A stretch of 64,000 nucleotides of DNA, taken from assembly GCA_015501055.1 (NCBI GenBank), contig JADNYV010000038.1, positions 206,966 to 270,965 of the forward strand. Direction: 5' to 3'. A program made the translations under genes and the position numbers. Under the pieces are notes generated by a model, which was not told the DNA's origin, ran no database searches, and saw only the letters and a list, made by a program, of their open reading frames with translations. Below are positions 21,974-34,307 of the stretch, piece by piece. The stretch comes from Mucidula mucida. Taxonomy: Eukaryota; Basidiomycota; Agaricomycetes; Agaricales; Physalacriaceae. Numbering within the stretch: the first letter of the stretch is position 1; every line of letters starts with the position of its first letter.

Positions 21974-22866
21974 ATGATGACGAATGACTCTAAAAGCATA
22001 CTGGACAGGATCTCTTCATCCTCGACCGCCATGTCGGATTCATACTTGTCCGAAGATTTGGCTGCCTGGAAACATGCGGTTGCGTCGAGGGACTCTCAAG
22101 TCAAGGATCACTTTCCTGAACTTGAACCTGGATTCTTCGATCCTGAAACTGGTCAGTCCTTTCTTAAGATGTGTGGCGTCACTTTCTGATTAGCTAGGCA
22201 CGTGGCTCAAGCCTGTCTCGCCACGCGAGTTGGAAGTCTACAAAGCGGTCACCCCTCAACCCGCATCGTAGCTTTTCTTGGGCTCGCCGACTACGATCAG
22301 TATATTAGGCTCCAGTATCATCCCCTAGGCGACTTGTGGACATATATCGCCGAGAAGAGCCCTCCATTGTCTCTTCGCATCCAATGGGCAGTCGAAGTTG
22401 CAGAAGGAATTGCTCACCTTCACGCCAAATCGATCGTCTGGGCGGACGCCCACTTGCGTAACATTCTTGTCACAGAGGACCTTCACGCGTCCTGGCTGAT
22501 TTCGCGTACTCCGTCATCAACCCGACTTATCTGCACTCGTTCACAACCTCCCCTCCTCCTATCTTTGCTTGGCCAAAAGGGTATCGAGGTTTGAAGCCCA
22601 CGTATCCTGACATTTTCGGATTTGGCGTCATCCTCTATGCGCTTCTAATGAACCGGTTTCCCTGGACGGTCAATCTCGCACCGACTATGGATGAACAATC
22701 ACAGGCATACGAAAAGCACGTTCGTCAAGAATTCGACGCGGTTGATGATGGGCTCAATGAATGCTTTGGCCCAATTCTTGAGAAGTGCTTCTTCCCACAA
22801 TATCGTACTGGAGCTATGCTCCTCGATGAACTGAAGAAGGCAGAAGAGTCGTGGCATCAGAAATAA
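21974..22866 (+). CDS. Small protein-kinase-like protein, frame interrupted
   Basis: Encodes a short kinase fold. After an N-terminal stretch (LSEDLAAWKHAVASRDSQVK) and an intron ending near 22199, the body reads IVAFLGLADYDQYIRLQYHP, LGDLWTYIAEKSPPLSLRIQ, GIAHLHAKSIVWADAHLRNI, then LADFAYSV, PDIFGFGVILYALLMNRFPW and a helical C-lobe. The catalytic loop has WAD in place of HRD but keeps the Asp and the Asn (WADAHLRN). DFG is DFA with the Asp kept. The glycine loop is not evident. Two single-base slips are needed, near 22236 and near 22499. Related small kinase-like proteins are expanded in Agaricomycetes. Activity cannot be judged. Whether the slips are real or sequence errors is open. Confidence 0.7.
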
Positions 22867-23108
22867 CTTGTATGTGCTGAGTTTCCTTCGCTTATGTTTT
22901 TGATTGACGGTCTGCTTTCAAGGCAAGTCTTCGAACTGGATAGCAGCGTGAATTGAGATACAGACATTTAACATTGTCAGCATATTCTCGCTGTGCGAAG
23001 TCACAAGTGTATGGGCGTCATCATCCTCAACTTTCTCGTGGACCATTACAATTTACATTATGCCATACACCAGAGCGTACTTGGTAAACAGTCCGTCGCA
23101 TTGCGACT
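22867..23108. other. Intergenic between convergent genes
   Basis: 3' flanks of the kinase-like gene (+) and the DUF6593-like gene (-). Nothing else seen. Confidence 0.4.
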
Positions 23109-24026
23109 TCAATTAATCTTTAAATGATTCTGCCTAAAGTTGAACAACTTCTTGGCGTCGCCGTCCACCGGATTCAGTCTCTGCTGCTCAATGAGCAACG
23201 CCGACACCAATAGCTCATCGAACATCCCTTGTGCATTGGGCATCACTTCCAGGGAATACATGTTCGGCATGGGTCCTTGAGCTTGTGCGCGAAAGGATGA
23301 GGGATTGAAAACGGCGTAGATCTCTTTGGGATTCGTGGTATTGTGGCACTAGATCAATGGGCGTGAATAAAGAGAGAAACAGAGGTGAGGGGAAAGGCTT
23401 ACAATGTTGGGCACCGCGTAACAGTTCCACGCGAACCGATGTCTGGGTCCAGTCCACGTCCATTTCGTCTTGAGGAGTCAATCAATGTCATGCTGGAAGT
23501 AGTAAACTAACGACGCACTCTCGGCCAGCTCGCATACCCCGCGCCTTGAGCCGCTGGCTAAACTGTGCCTCCTGTCCGCGCATATATATCGTCGCGGGCT
23601 TGGACGTTATCCCTAGCCTATCTCGCCTCGCATATAAGCCTCCTAACACACCGATGCACTAAAAATCCAACTCACTCATACTCCGCGACAAACTCCCCGT
23701 CGGACAAAGCCCCGCGACATATCGTAGTGACATACGAATGCGGATTGAAGATATTCATGTTCACGGAGATGTGGTAGAGCGGGCGCGTATCGGGCGCTTC
23801 GGGCGGTGGGACGAGGAGCATGCTGTTAAAGAGAGGCGCGAGAAGGTGTATGTCAGCGGTACGGTTGGGCGTATGATTTCGTATCTTGAAAGACGAGTTA
23901 GCACTCTGACTGCAGAACGACAATAGCATACGACGGCGGTAGTTCATGATGATGATCCGGATCATCTTGATGCAGGGCGTCTGAATCTCCCAGCAAAGCC
24001 ACGTCCACCGGAACATTCGTACTCAT
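23109..24026 (-). CDS. DUF6593-like protein, copy 1
   Basis: Basidiomycete-type protein of unknown function, resembling the DUF6593 family (assigned from pattern, not by search). Start at 24026 gives MSTNVPVDVALLGDSDALHQ and an acidic His/Pro-rich stretch ending in ELPPSYE. After an intron it reads VPLTYTFSRLS, NSMLLVPPPEAPDTRPLYHI, VTTICRGALSDGEFVAEYE, then TSKPATIYMRGQE, EMDVDWTQTSVRVELLRG, and ends MFDELLVSALLIEQQRL...LKIN with the stop at 23109. One base seems missing near 23828 (between SRLS and NSML). At least four introns. No signal peptide or membrane segment. The second copy at 29300 shares the DSMLLVPPP, RPLYHIS and LVSALLIE blocks. The 3' end of the tandem hydrolase gene lies only 135 bp upstream. 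Confidence 0.65.
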
Positions 24027-24161
24027 CCTTTATCAGAGCGATGAAGAAGAGCAGTCGAAACATGTTGTACAAATAGCAATCGTAAGTGGGGACGGTGGGA
24101 AATTCGTAACAACGGCCCGCCGATTCTTCCGCTCCGACTTCCGCTAACGTACCGCAGTTAT

Positions 24162-25220
24162 CTACAAATACTTCTTCAACCACTGCACACTGGCGTTAAA
24201 TGCTTCCTCCTTCGCCGACTTTATCTTTGGATTTGAAATATCTCCCCTCACAGCAAACCCATGCGTGCAGCCCTCGAAATACAGTCTGGCATACCCCGGC
24301 GCAAACTTGGCATTCGCAAAAATCTCGTCCACCTTGGGAAGTTCTCAGGCGGGAAATACTGATCAACTCGCAGCTGTTGATCTGCAGAGGTGCAGAGGCC
24401 GTAGAGACGTATTTCTAGAAAAGTAAACTGGCGGTCCCAAATGTGTACAAGGAGGACGCACCTCAAAGTCATCGGGGAACGTCAACATCGATGGATGCGC
24501 CATCGTTCCGACTTTAATGACACCGCCAAACGCGAGGTCAACGACATATCGCCCTGATCACCAACGAATCGACTCCCGTCACGTCTTGAAACACAAAGCA
24601 CGGAAACACTGACCACCAAAACAATACCCCGTCGCCCCAAAGTCCTTTACACCCTGCTCCTTCAGTGCAGCAACGACTTTGTCAATGGGAGGACGCGTCG
24701 CTTCACTCCCGTGTCTCCCGACCCATGCTGTGAGATCGAACTCGAAACCGGCTTGCGTTAGAGCTCAATTGGAACTGGATCACCGTTGAAATAGTCTATC
24801 AAGACAGTCTTGACACCATCAATGCGTATCTCCAACACACGAAACAAAATCGTACTTGAATCCATTTCGTGCAAAGGAATCTACCAATAGCTGCAGCCGA
24901 AGATCAGATCACACGGTAGCTGAATCATTTGGAGATTGCTTACCTTGTTGTTAACAAGCGATATTCCAATCGCGTCGGAGAGGTAAAGTACCACCTTGTC
25001 CTTCGCGTAGTCGCCTTCCGGTGTGGCGGTATAACAGGCGACACCACCGATGACCTCGAGCTTGCCTTCGCCACGATCAGCCTCGAGCAATCGAACAATC
25101 CATTTGAAACGCGCCTGTGGGAGTCCCCTCATGGACGACGCCTGCAAACAACTCAGTGAGACGACTTTACACGTTGCAGACACTCAACGCACCAGAAACA
25201 CAGTCAGGGCACATAGACAT
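24162..25220 (-). CDS. Dienelactone hydrolase family protein, copy 1
   Basis: Alpha/beta hydrolase of the dienelactone hydrolase family; cytosolic, probably acting on a lactone or ester of aromatic breakdown. Start at 25220 (MSMCPDCVSGA). Exons give TPEGDYAKDKVVLYLSDAIG, ATRPPIDKVVAALKEQGVKD, FGATGYCFGG (nucleophilic Cys) and CTHGFAVRGDIS (catalytic His), and end WLKKYL with the stop at 24162. Several introns. The protein closely resembles copy 2 (26365-27421). Relative to that copy, single bases are missing at about 24334 (GGGAAGTTCT against GGGAAAGTTCT) and 24362 (ATCAACTC against ATCAAACTC), which break the frame; this could be decay or error. Intron sequences and spacing also match, so the two genes are a recent tandem duplication. 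Confidence 0.8.
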
Positions 25221-26364
25221 GATGATAGATGGTTAATGGGGAGCACGCGATGGTGAGTTCTTATAGCATGGCGGACCGCTGCGATTTATAATTCTTGACT
25301 TCCGGAAGGCAGAAGGTATCAATGAACGCGCGTCGGCGGCTGAATTTGACAAATCGCTTTAGCATAAAAAGCCGATGAAGATCGCGAGATAGTCTGGCGT
25401 TCACAATGCGATACAACCACGCCTACGACCGTGGGCGTAAGGTAAATTGAAGGCCTGAGCAAAGGAGAAATACAGAATATTGTGGATGATACCTATCAAG
25501 GACCTGGATACCACCTCAGCTGCAAAAAAAAGAAGTACTTGCAGCGTGAAAAAAGGTTGCTTTGTTGAGAAAGGCAAGCACTCCGTGAATCAACTGAAGT
25601 CTGCCAGTCAACCACCTTCAGGACTCCGTTCCAAGCCCCGTTCGGACGCAGGTCTGGACGAAGGGTGTAATGGATGAAGCCCGAGCCACGACCACATCCT
25701 CGGCCCAATACTCTAAGGCACGAAGACCCCGAGAAGAGGCTGAAGATGTTACATAGCCGATAGCGCAGAGTAGTTTTCCTTGCACTGTCACAAGCTAGGA
25801 TGGCATGTCAATTGTACAGGAAACCGCGGAGGATTGCATGAAACATCAGTTGACCCAGAGTTGAGACCAGCGCAGGAATTCGCTTAATTGGAGAGACCTG
25901 AGCGCCGGGAACAGGTCTGGTTTGAACCTATAGTACCATCAAATTTTCGTTTGCCCTCCACCAAAGCGTGGGTTGTCGCGGAGGCGGAATTACTCCAAGT
26001 CGAGGTCAAGAGACGATGCAGGCGAGAGCAACTGGTGTAACTTGTGTGCAATTTGTTTGTTTGTCTACTCATCTTGATCATCAAAATTCATATGATGTGG
26101 AGCACAGAGTGGTGGTAGAGATCTGAGCCAAGATCGAGAAACGATCGCCGGTTCAATTCATGATCACACCATTTTTCTACGCCACATCGGTATACGTAGA
26201 GCGAGTTGTGGTTAATCTGGCACAAATCGCAGTCGGGCATCACTGTCGTAGTGTCTCCATAATCTTCATTCATGGAAACAATGGTCCGCCGATCCTGCTG
26301 TTCAAGCATGATAGGAGATTACATTCTCAAGATCACTGTACACACGTCGAATCGAGGTCTAGAA
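25221..26364. other. Intergenic between tandem hydrolase genes
   Basis: About 1.1 kb. The part near 25240-25400 shares words with 27480-27620 (GCGATTTATAATT against GCTCTAATTATAATT; AAAAAGCCGATGAAGATCGC in both), so the duplication includes the promoters. The remainder, 25420-26360, has no supported gene. Confidence 0.6.
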
Positions 26365-27421
26365 TCACAAATACTTCTTCAGCCACTTCACGCTCGCGTC
26401 AAACGCCCCCTCCTTCGCCGCCTTTATCTTCGGATTCGATATGTCTCCCCTCACAGCAAACCCATGCTTGCAGCCCTCAAAATACAGCCTCTCATACCCC
26501 GGCGCAAACTTGGCATTCGCAAATATCTCGTCCACCTTGGGAAAGTTCTCAGGCGGGAAATACTGATCAAACTCGCAGCTGTTGATCTGCAGAGGCGCCG
26601 AGGCCGTAGAGACGTATTTCTAGCGCCGCGTCTAGTTCAACAAGCAGGATATACGCAAAGAGAACACACCTCAAAGTCATCGGGGAAAGTCATCGACGGA
26701 TGCGAATCGTGCCCACTTTGTGACACCGTCAATCGCGAGGTCGAGGACATATCGCCCTGATTATCATCCAGTTTACCCCCCATGTCAAACAGAACGCGGG
26801 AAACACTGACCACCGAAACAATACCCCGTAGCCCCAAAGTCCTCTACTCCCTGCTCTTTAAGTGCAGCGATCACTTTGTCAAGCGGGGGACGCGTCGCTT
26901 CTCGTCCGTGTCTCGTAGCCCATGCTTGAACATCAAAGCCGCTCTGCGTTAAGTAGTCAACCGGGACTGCATCACCGCTGAAATAGTCCATCATGACAGT
27001 CTTGAGACGTTCATCAGCGTTGCTCTCCGACGAACATATATACATCACCGTACTTTGAATCCATTCTTCGCGAAAGAATCCACCAAGAGCTGCAGCCAAG
27101 GCTCAGATTACACAGAACGATGACTCTTACAGAAATTGCTTGCCTTGTTATTGACAAGCGGCACTCCGAACGCGTCGCTAAGATAAAGTACCATCTTGTC
27201 CTTGGCGTAGTCGCCTTCCGGTGTGGCGGTATAACATTCGACGCCGCCGATGACCTCGAGCTTGCCTTCATCAGAGTTAACCTCGAGCTGTCAAACAATC
27301 AACTCAGAACGGGCCTGTGGGAGTTCCCTCATGGAGGACGCCTGCAAGCGACAATGAGACGAGTTTACGTGGAGGCAGACGCTCTCAACGCACCAGAAAC
27401 ACAGTCAGCGCACATAGACAT
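26365..27421 (-). CDS. Dienelactone hydrolase family protein, copy 2
   Basis: Same family as copy 1. Start at 27421 (MSMCADCVSG). Exons include TPEGDYAKDKMVLYLSDAFG, VDYLTQSGFDVQAWATRHGR, ATRPPLDKVIAALKEQGVED, FGATGYCFGG with the nucleophilic Cys, QINSCEFDQYFPPENFPKVD, and CKHGFAVRGDISNPKIKAAK with the catalytic His, ending WLKKYL (stop at 26365). The last exon is free of the single-base losses seen in copy 1. The exon around 26690-26720 (DDFPMTF region) looks short compared with copy 1 and may have lost bases. Total length about 250 residues, normal for the family. The upstream 150 bp resemble those of copy 1, so both may be regulated alike. Confidence 0.85.
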
Positions 27422-27953
27422 GGTGGTGATACTGATGGCGGACGGGAGAAGAGGGCACTGAGTGAGGCTAGTATACTAGCGAGTACGTTTATGTAGCATC
27501 GCGGATCGCTCTAATTATAATTGTTGACTTCAGACTGGCAGCGAAGCCTGCGAAGGTAGGTTAATTGACAAATCCATGTGAGATAAAAAGCCGATGAAGA
27601 TCGCGAGAGTCGGCGCCTACAATGACCCATAGGTTTCATCCAATACGGTGTTCACTCCAGGAACGGTTTGCCCGAGAATTAGATGTAAAATCAGCTCAGG
27701 AGCATTAGCCCGCGCTAAGGTTAAGATGGAGAGGGAGAACCTCAGGAAAATACCGACGCGAAGTTCAGAAATGTCTGATCATCAGTTTCGTCTTACATCA
27801 AGAAGCGCAAACATGCCACTTTAAAGCGGGCAATGGTATTGCTAGACGACAAACACCGGATATCTAGAACCGATTCAGTCCAGGACAATGAGGAAAACGA
27901 GTGGAGACCAACCAAAATATAAAGGTACAAGGTATACATCAATACAATCAGCC
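27422..27953. other. Intergenic; promoter of hydrolase copy 2 and 3' flank of the Sds3-like gene
   Basis: About 530 bp. The part at 27480-27620 resembles the upstream region of hydrolase copy 1. No gene seen in the remainder. Confidence 0.5.
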
Positions 27954-29010
27954 TCAAGACACGGACTTTGGGACGCCAGTCGCGGCAATCCTCCTTCGTT
28001 TGTTCCCTCTACGGATTTCGCCCAAGTCGAATTCAATCTCCTGCTCTTTACACGCCGTGAGGCCATGCAAGCTCTTGCCGAGTCCGCCAATTGCCTGGCT
28101 CTGATTCGTGCCACTTCCCTTGGGTCTCCTGCGACCACCGCCAGGACCGGTCGTCCCCGGGCCGCCGTTCGTTGCATTTGCTCCCGTTGGTATTGATGTC
28201 GACGTTAGAGGTAGCGGGAACGGAGAAGGCAGTTCATCGACGGCGAGCGAGTGCGGATTGAGGAAAGGCCCGGTCGTTATGGGTATACCACTAATAGCAC
28301 TGGCGACACTGGTGGTAAGAGCTCCTAATGGTGTCCCTGGCGGAGATGTGCCCATCTTGTTTCTGAGTTTTCGGGTGATGTGGCCGCGCGACTGTGAGTC
28401 GAGGGTACCGTCTAGGAAAGAATGAGCGGAGATGCTGGATGGAAGGAGAGATGCAAACCGGCGACAGTGCCTTCGCCTTCCTTGTCGTCGCGGGCGCGCC
28501 GCCGCCGCTCTTCGATGCTCTCCATGAGCCGCTCTCGCACGCGGTCGTGTCCTTTCTTCCATTCCGCCTCGACCTTTTCTCGTTCCTCTTCGTACGCAGT
28601 TTGCGCGCATTCCAGAGCATATTTCTCCTCGAATTCCAGTGACGCCAGCTGGGCCGAGCGTTCCAAAGACAACGGAAAGAGCTTGAGCTTATACAGCTGC
28701 GAAGCCTCGGGCCTCGTAGCGAGTGTAGATGCATTTGCATTTAGAACGCTGATACTTTCGCTGTAGTGCCGTCCACTGTCTCGCCGATGAGTAGACAACG
28801 AGGTAAGCGGGAAAGATACATACTCGTCCCGTCTATCATGTATTTCTCGCCCGACTTTGCCGGAGATGTCTTTTCTCTTTTTATCCCGCTTGATGTCGTC
28901 CAGTGAGGCTGCTATGGGTTTCAGACACGCGTAAAAACGATGAATAGAGGCGCACCATGAGATCTGGACGGGCCCGCGATGGAATTGTGCGAGTGATGCG
29001 GGTATGCCAT
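27954..29010 (-). CDS. Sds3-like subunit of a Sin3/Rpd3 histone deacetylase complex
   Basis: Expected nuclear corepressor subunit that helps hold Sin3 and the class I deacetylase together. Start at 29010 (MAYPHHSHNSIAGPSRSHG), intron, then AASLDDIKRDKKRKDISGKV and REIHDRRD. After a second intron (at about 28798-28845): LYKLKLFPLSLERSAQLASL, EFEEKYALECAQTAYEEERE and a long charged helix with RVRERLMESIEERRRRARDD, the coiled-coil core of the Sds3 family. A third intron leads to DGTLDSQSRGHITRKLRNK, the conserved C-terminal block, then a Pro/Gly-rich linker and a basic end (RRGNKRRRIAA). The stop is at 27954. All exons join in phase. The family is assigned by pattern. Confidence 0.75.
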
Positions 29011-29299
29011 GTTCATTTCGGCGTCAGATTTAATGTTCGCTCTTGAACTGTGGCGAGGACGATGAGCGGGTATGTAGAGCAGGACCCCCTGGCCTGGCCG
29101 ATCATTGTTGTGACCATCGCGTGACGTGATGGATCTTCCTGCTTCCCGCCATCTCCGCGAATTCGATTATTCTCCTATCTTGACTGAATGAACTATCTGA
29201 CTCGATGATAATGATCCATTTGATGCTGTCTTGGTTCGACAGCTACAGCTTTCTTGATTCTGAGGTCATTATATCCAGGACTGCAATACACATGCGATA

Positions 29300-30032
29300 A
29301 TGAATTATCCCTACCTCCCGCACCTGATCCCGTTCGGAGCGCTACCTTCGTGAGTCTCTCTTCCATTATTGTACTCCTTGTCCTTTAGGTATAACTCTGT
29401 GCGTCTCCCAAATATTCCCGCCACCTATACGCTCTCGCGTCTATCCTCGGACTCCATGTTACTCGTCCCACCTCCCGACTTGCCCGATGCCAGGCCTCTC
29501 TACCACATTTCCATCAAAGCAAATTGCTCAGCTGTTTGCTTACACGACTGTATGTCGCGGTGAAAATGCGGATGGGGAGTTTTCCGAGTTTCGGTGAGCT
29601 TACATCTAGTTCTCAAATGTCGAGGACACGAGGTCTGCGATGCGGGGAAGCAAGTATCAGTCTTTCTCGGACATAAAAGGCTGTCCATTGACCACTTTTT
29701 CAAAGACCTGAGCTGAATTCTTCTGTCGGTATCTAACAACCATCTCTTGCAACACACGTTAACACTTCTCTCCAGAAATATAAAAAATGCGCATGGCTCT
29801 GGGCAAGCCCGAAGCATCAGTTCAAATGGGATTGTCTACAAAGCCATACATCGTGAGCCTTGGCCACCCCGCTATACAGTGTCGGGAAAGAGATCACGCC
29901 AAGTACTCGGGAACGCGATCCGAAGTGTACACGTTGTACTTGCGCCCTAGCGGACACGATATGATCGCCGACATACTTGTTTCTGCGTTGTTGATAGAGC
30001 CAAAGCGGCTCATGGAACCTTCTATCGTATGA
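29300..30032 (+). CDS. DUF6593-like protein, copy 2
   Basis: Paralogue of the gene at 23109-24026. Possible start at 29300, then FGALPSYNSVRLPN across a short intron, NIPATYTLSRLSSDSMLLVP, DLPDARPLYHISIKANC, TTVCRGENADGEFSEF, KCRGHEVCDAGKQ, EASVQMGLSTKPYIVSLGHP, and the shared end IADILVSALLIEPKRL with the stop at 30032. The join between SIKANC and TTVCRG needs an indel near 29530, so it is either damaged or misread there. The function is unknown. The two paralogues share intron positions, which supports gene duplication. Confidence 0.6.
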
Positions 30033-30486
30033 ATGCCACGTCGAATTTCGGGGGGCGTGCGGCAAATATATCTTGCCTCCGCAGTGTGGTTTCGGGCGTG
30101 AAACTCCTGGCTGACCTCTATGTTCTCGATAACGCAATTGAACGTCCAAAATTCACAGCTGACGTTTAGACTTTCCTTGAGTGCTGTGGCAGTACTGGCA
30201 TACCACCCTCAATCTCACTTCTTTCAACCATCACATCTTCGCAACGGCAATAAACGCTTTGAAAAACAGCATCTGGTGGCGGCCCTTGCGCACTTGATCT
30301 CTTGACAACATACGGCGATCCCTATCCTCACAGCCTTCCGCCTTGTGTGATCAACAAGGGCAACTGTGGTCAAGGATTTTCCACACCGCCACACTCGGTC
30401 TCCATGGCGCGTAGAATCCCTATAAAACACCTGCTCATCGATCGACATCCGTTTGCGCCGCCATATCGCTAGGGTGCTGGTCACCC
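30033..30486. other. Intergenic, promoter of small secreted protein
   Basis: No gene supported. A CTATAAAAC motif at about 30419-30427, some 65 bp before the ATG at 30487, is a plausible TATA box. Confidence 0.5.
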
Positions 30487-30883
30487 ATGCTCAGTCTCCG
30501 CCTCCTCATTCTATTCATCGCGGCTTTACTCTGCACGTCGGCTCCGATTCATGTTAACGGGACCGACGATATTACGAGGTAGCTATATCATCTGTATATC
30601 AGTCTTTCATTGAATCATCTTTGTGACTAGTCGTGGTGAAAGCACCAAGAGCGATTTCGTGCACACTTGGACTCCATCGGTTGCGATCACCGTCCTGAAC
30701 AATGTCGTTTATGCTAAATCTTCAAACAAGGCCAGCGACTTGTATCGGAAACTCGCGACAGAGCTGATGCCTGTGATGAACACCAATTACTGGAAAGACA
30801 ATGGCGCTTCAAAGGGATTCCATGTACTCACTGGCGCCATCCCCACAATGGGCGAAGCAGTCGTAAAGGCAGCCATGGTGTAA
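30487..30883 (+). CDS. Small secreted protein of unknown function
   Basis: Start at 30487 gives a clear signal peptide (MLSLRLLILFIAALLCTSAP) followed by IHVNGTDDITS. One intron (about 30581-30631, GT-AG) leads to RGESTKSDFVHTWTPSVAIT, VLNNVVYAKSSNKASDLYRK, LATELMPVMNTNYWKDNG and an end at GEAVVKAAMV, stop at 30883. About 115 residues, with no Cys in the mature part, which is unusual for a typical effector. I do not recognise the family. The phase is kept across the intron and a TATA-like motif lies upstream, so the gene is probably real. Confidence 0.65.
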
Positions 30884-31071
30884 TGAGAAACAACTTTCAG
30901 TCCTCAGATGACGCGTGAAGATAGTGTATTATCAACTGAGATACGCGAATGTGTTAGGCATACGACCTAGTAAACTATAGGAATCATGGATAATGTGGGT
31001 ACAGATACAATACATGACGGAATAAACAGTGTAGGAAACATGCAGGGCAAAGTCGGGGACAAGGGGGTCGC

Positions 31072-31626
<555 letters not shown>

Positions 31627-31903
31627 TGGTAGATGATGCAAGTTGTTGAGTGGTGTTGAGTGTTGGTGGTCGAAGATAGAGAGCAGTCGACCAAAGCCCT
31701 TGCGTTATATACAAACACGACGCGCCTACCACGTGACAGGCGCGGAGTCACGGAAGTCAACAAACAGACACATGGCACAGCCACTGGGCGCGAGTATATA
31801 TACAAGGCCTCCTTGATCATCACTCACTTTAACCGCTGCCACCACCAGCTCGCCGCTCAACACTCAACACTTCACTCTCAACACTCATATTATCATCTAA
31901 ACA
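31627..31903. promoter_or_regulatory. Bidirectional histone H3/H4 promoter
   Basis: 277 bp between the two start codons. TATATATA at about 31795-31802 lies about 105 bp before the H4 start. On the other strand GTATATAAC (complement of about 31703-31711) lies about 80 bp before the H3 start. A shared promoter of this kind keeps H3 and H4 output balanced in S phase in fungi (family knowledge). Confidence 0.75.
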
Positions 31904-32364
<461 letters not shown>

Positions 32365-32782
32365 ATTTGTCGGTTTTGTTGCATTGTATTTCTATTGTAA
32401 CATGTACATCTATTTATCCTATCTCTTATCATCAATGCACCAGCATTAGCCGTTCTGTTTTCTCCTTATGCTAATAAGTGCCTTCTGGTTGGATCTTCCA
32501 AGCTTAAACTACCGGTCTCTCAATGGCTGTGATCATCTTGGTTCCGTGTGGTTATGCCACATTCGCGCCCTCGTGAGTGGTTTCAATAGTACCCATGCCT
32601 GCTGACGCCTGCCCATCCTGAAAACCTTACAAGTCGATGAAGTCTTACTTCGTACCGACGTATTGCCTAATGTGCTGATGTGTGGCAAAATTCCGTGGTT
32701 TATCCGTCCGTAACCAGCTTCTGTTAATAACTCCTTCATCCGGTTCTTCTGGTTGTCCCCTCAACCACAGGCCTACAAGTAC
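32365..32782. other. Intergenic, no gene seen
   Basis: 3' flank of H4 and upstream region of the F-box gene. No motif recognised. Confidence 0.4.
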
Positions 32783-34022
32783 ATGTCGTCGCCCGCCCCA
32801 CCGAGTATCATTTCTCTCCTGCCAAATGAGACTCTAACTAGCATCCTTGTCGGTTTACCGTACCCACTCCTTGCGCACTTGACGCGTGTCTCCCGCCGGT
32901 TTAATGCAGTCGCAGAACGTGTCTTGTATGCCTCCATCTATATCCGCGATGTACTGTCAGATGGCGCCGATGCCGATGCCTACCCATGGCGCACCCTCAG
33001 ATGCTGTAAATCCCTCATACATCGCCCCCATCTCTTCGAATCGGTCCAGGGATTTCACATACGCTGGGTCTCCGTGTCCGGCGCATCCCCGTCCTCATTT
33101 CACCTCTCTGAGACGCTCGCCAAACTCTCCGAGGCGCTGCCTCACCTCGTGTACCTCGACTCGCTCGAGCTCTCCCTCGGGCCCGCGAACATGGTGCACC
33201 CGCACAGACTACACCCCATCGAATGCGTCATCGCAGGCTGCCGCCGCCTCCCCCACCTCCGCTCGTGCGTGCTCGGCGCGGAGTGGACAAAGGGCGTGCA
33301 GCCGTACTCCGGAGTGCTGCCCCAGTTCCTCCTCGCGCTCCCGGCCCTGCAGCACCTCAAGCTCGCGGATCACCACGGGGCCCTGCACCTCCCCCCCACC
33401 GTCCTCCCCCACCTCTCGACCTTCCGCGGTTCGCCCGACGCCGCCGCGTCCCTCCTGCCCGGCCGACCCGTGCACAGTCTCTCCCTCATAGGCCAGGACT
33501 CGGACGTTACGCGCGAGAATCTCCCGCGCCTAGCGCACACGGCGGTCCCCCTGCGCTTCCTCGACTTGACCGCCATGTCCGTGCGGCCCATCCTGCTCCG
33601 CAATGTGGCGACGTATCTCCCGACCGTCGAGGTCATCCGCATCCGCCTCGCCCTGCGCCACACGCTGCACTACGCATTGTCGGGGATTGTAAGTGGCTTC
33701 CCTCCTTTTTCTCCCGTGCGCCCGAGACTGATTGTCCCCCCCCCCCTCCGGGAAGCGATAGAGACTATTGACCGGCTTGGCGTCAGTCTTGGGAAGTTTC
33801 CAGCGGTTGACGCACTTGGATCTTTCGCCCACTATCGTAACCGTCGCAGGCACAATCCCCCATTCAACGGCTACCGATGAATTGGGCCTTTGCAGAGAAT
33901 GGGCACGCGCATGTCCGTCCTTGCGCCGTGTAATATTTCCCTCGCAAACTGAATGGGGTGTGGATTCATTAGGCACTTGGACAATCATAGGCAGGTCTCG
34001 CACACACTCCACCAACACCTGA
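32783..34022 (+). CDS. F-box family protein
   Basis: Start at 32783 (MSSPAPPSIISLLPNETLTS). Residues about 10-55 are an F-box-like motif (LPNETLTSILVGLPYPLLAH, then TRVSRRFNAVAERVLYASI). Then Leu-rich repeats such as LPHLVYLDSLELSLGP, LPALQHLKLADHHGALHLPP and LRFLDLTAMSVRPILLRNV. One intron (33689-33761, GT-AG, containing a run of 12 C) joins SGI in phase to RLLTGLASVLGSFQRLTHLD and runs to a stop at 34022. About 390 residues. A likely SCF adaptor of unknown target, not closely similar to the F-box pair at 7.4 and 20.3 kb. The middle exon is GC rich. Without the intron, translation would read past 33761 in another frame and stop at 33880. Confidence 0.75.
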
Positions 34023-34307
34023 ACTCTGATTCCATTACTAGATTCAACTTCTTGACAGTCCTGATTGTTTCCCTGGTTATATCTTTCACAGCGAATCATC
34101 TTCATTCTTGTTTCTTTCCCGGTCCCGTACGATTTCCCGCGCCCGCCACACTTATAAATAACTCCCAAATAATCCATGCTGATAGAGTCAATACAGATTG
34201 AATGCAGTACAGTGCTTTGTGTAAATTAAGAAAACGATTGACAAGATACAACGTCCAGCGTGAGATTACACATAGAGGGGTATATACCGGCTCATGACCT
34301 AGAATAA

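Noticed and set aside
33880..33880. Stop at 33880 as the end of the F-box gene
   Set aside because: A GT-AG intron at 33689-33761 joins in phase to a better LRR-like continuation ending at 34022.
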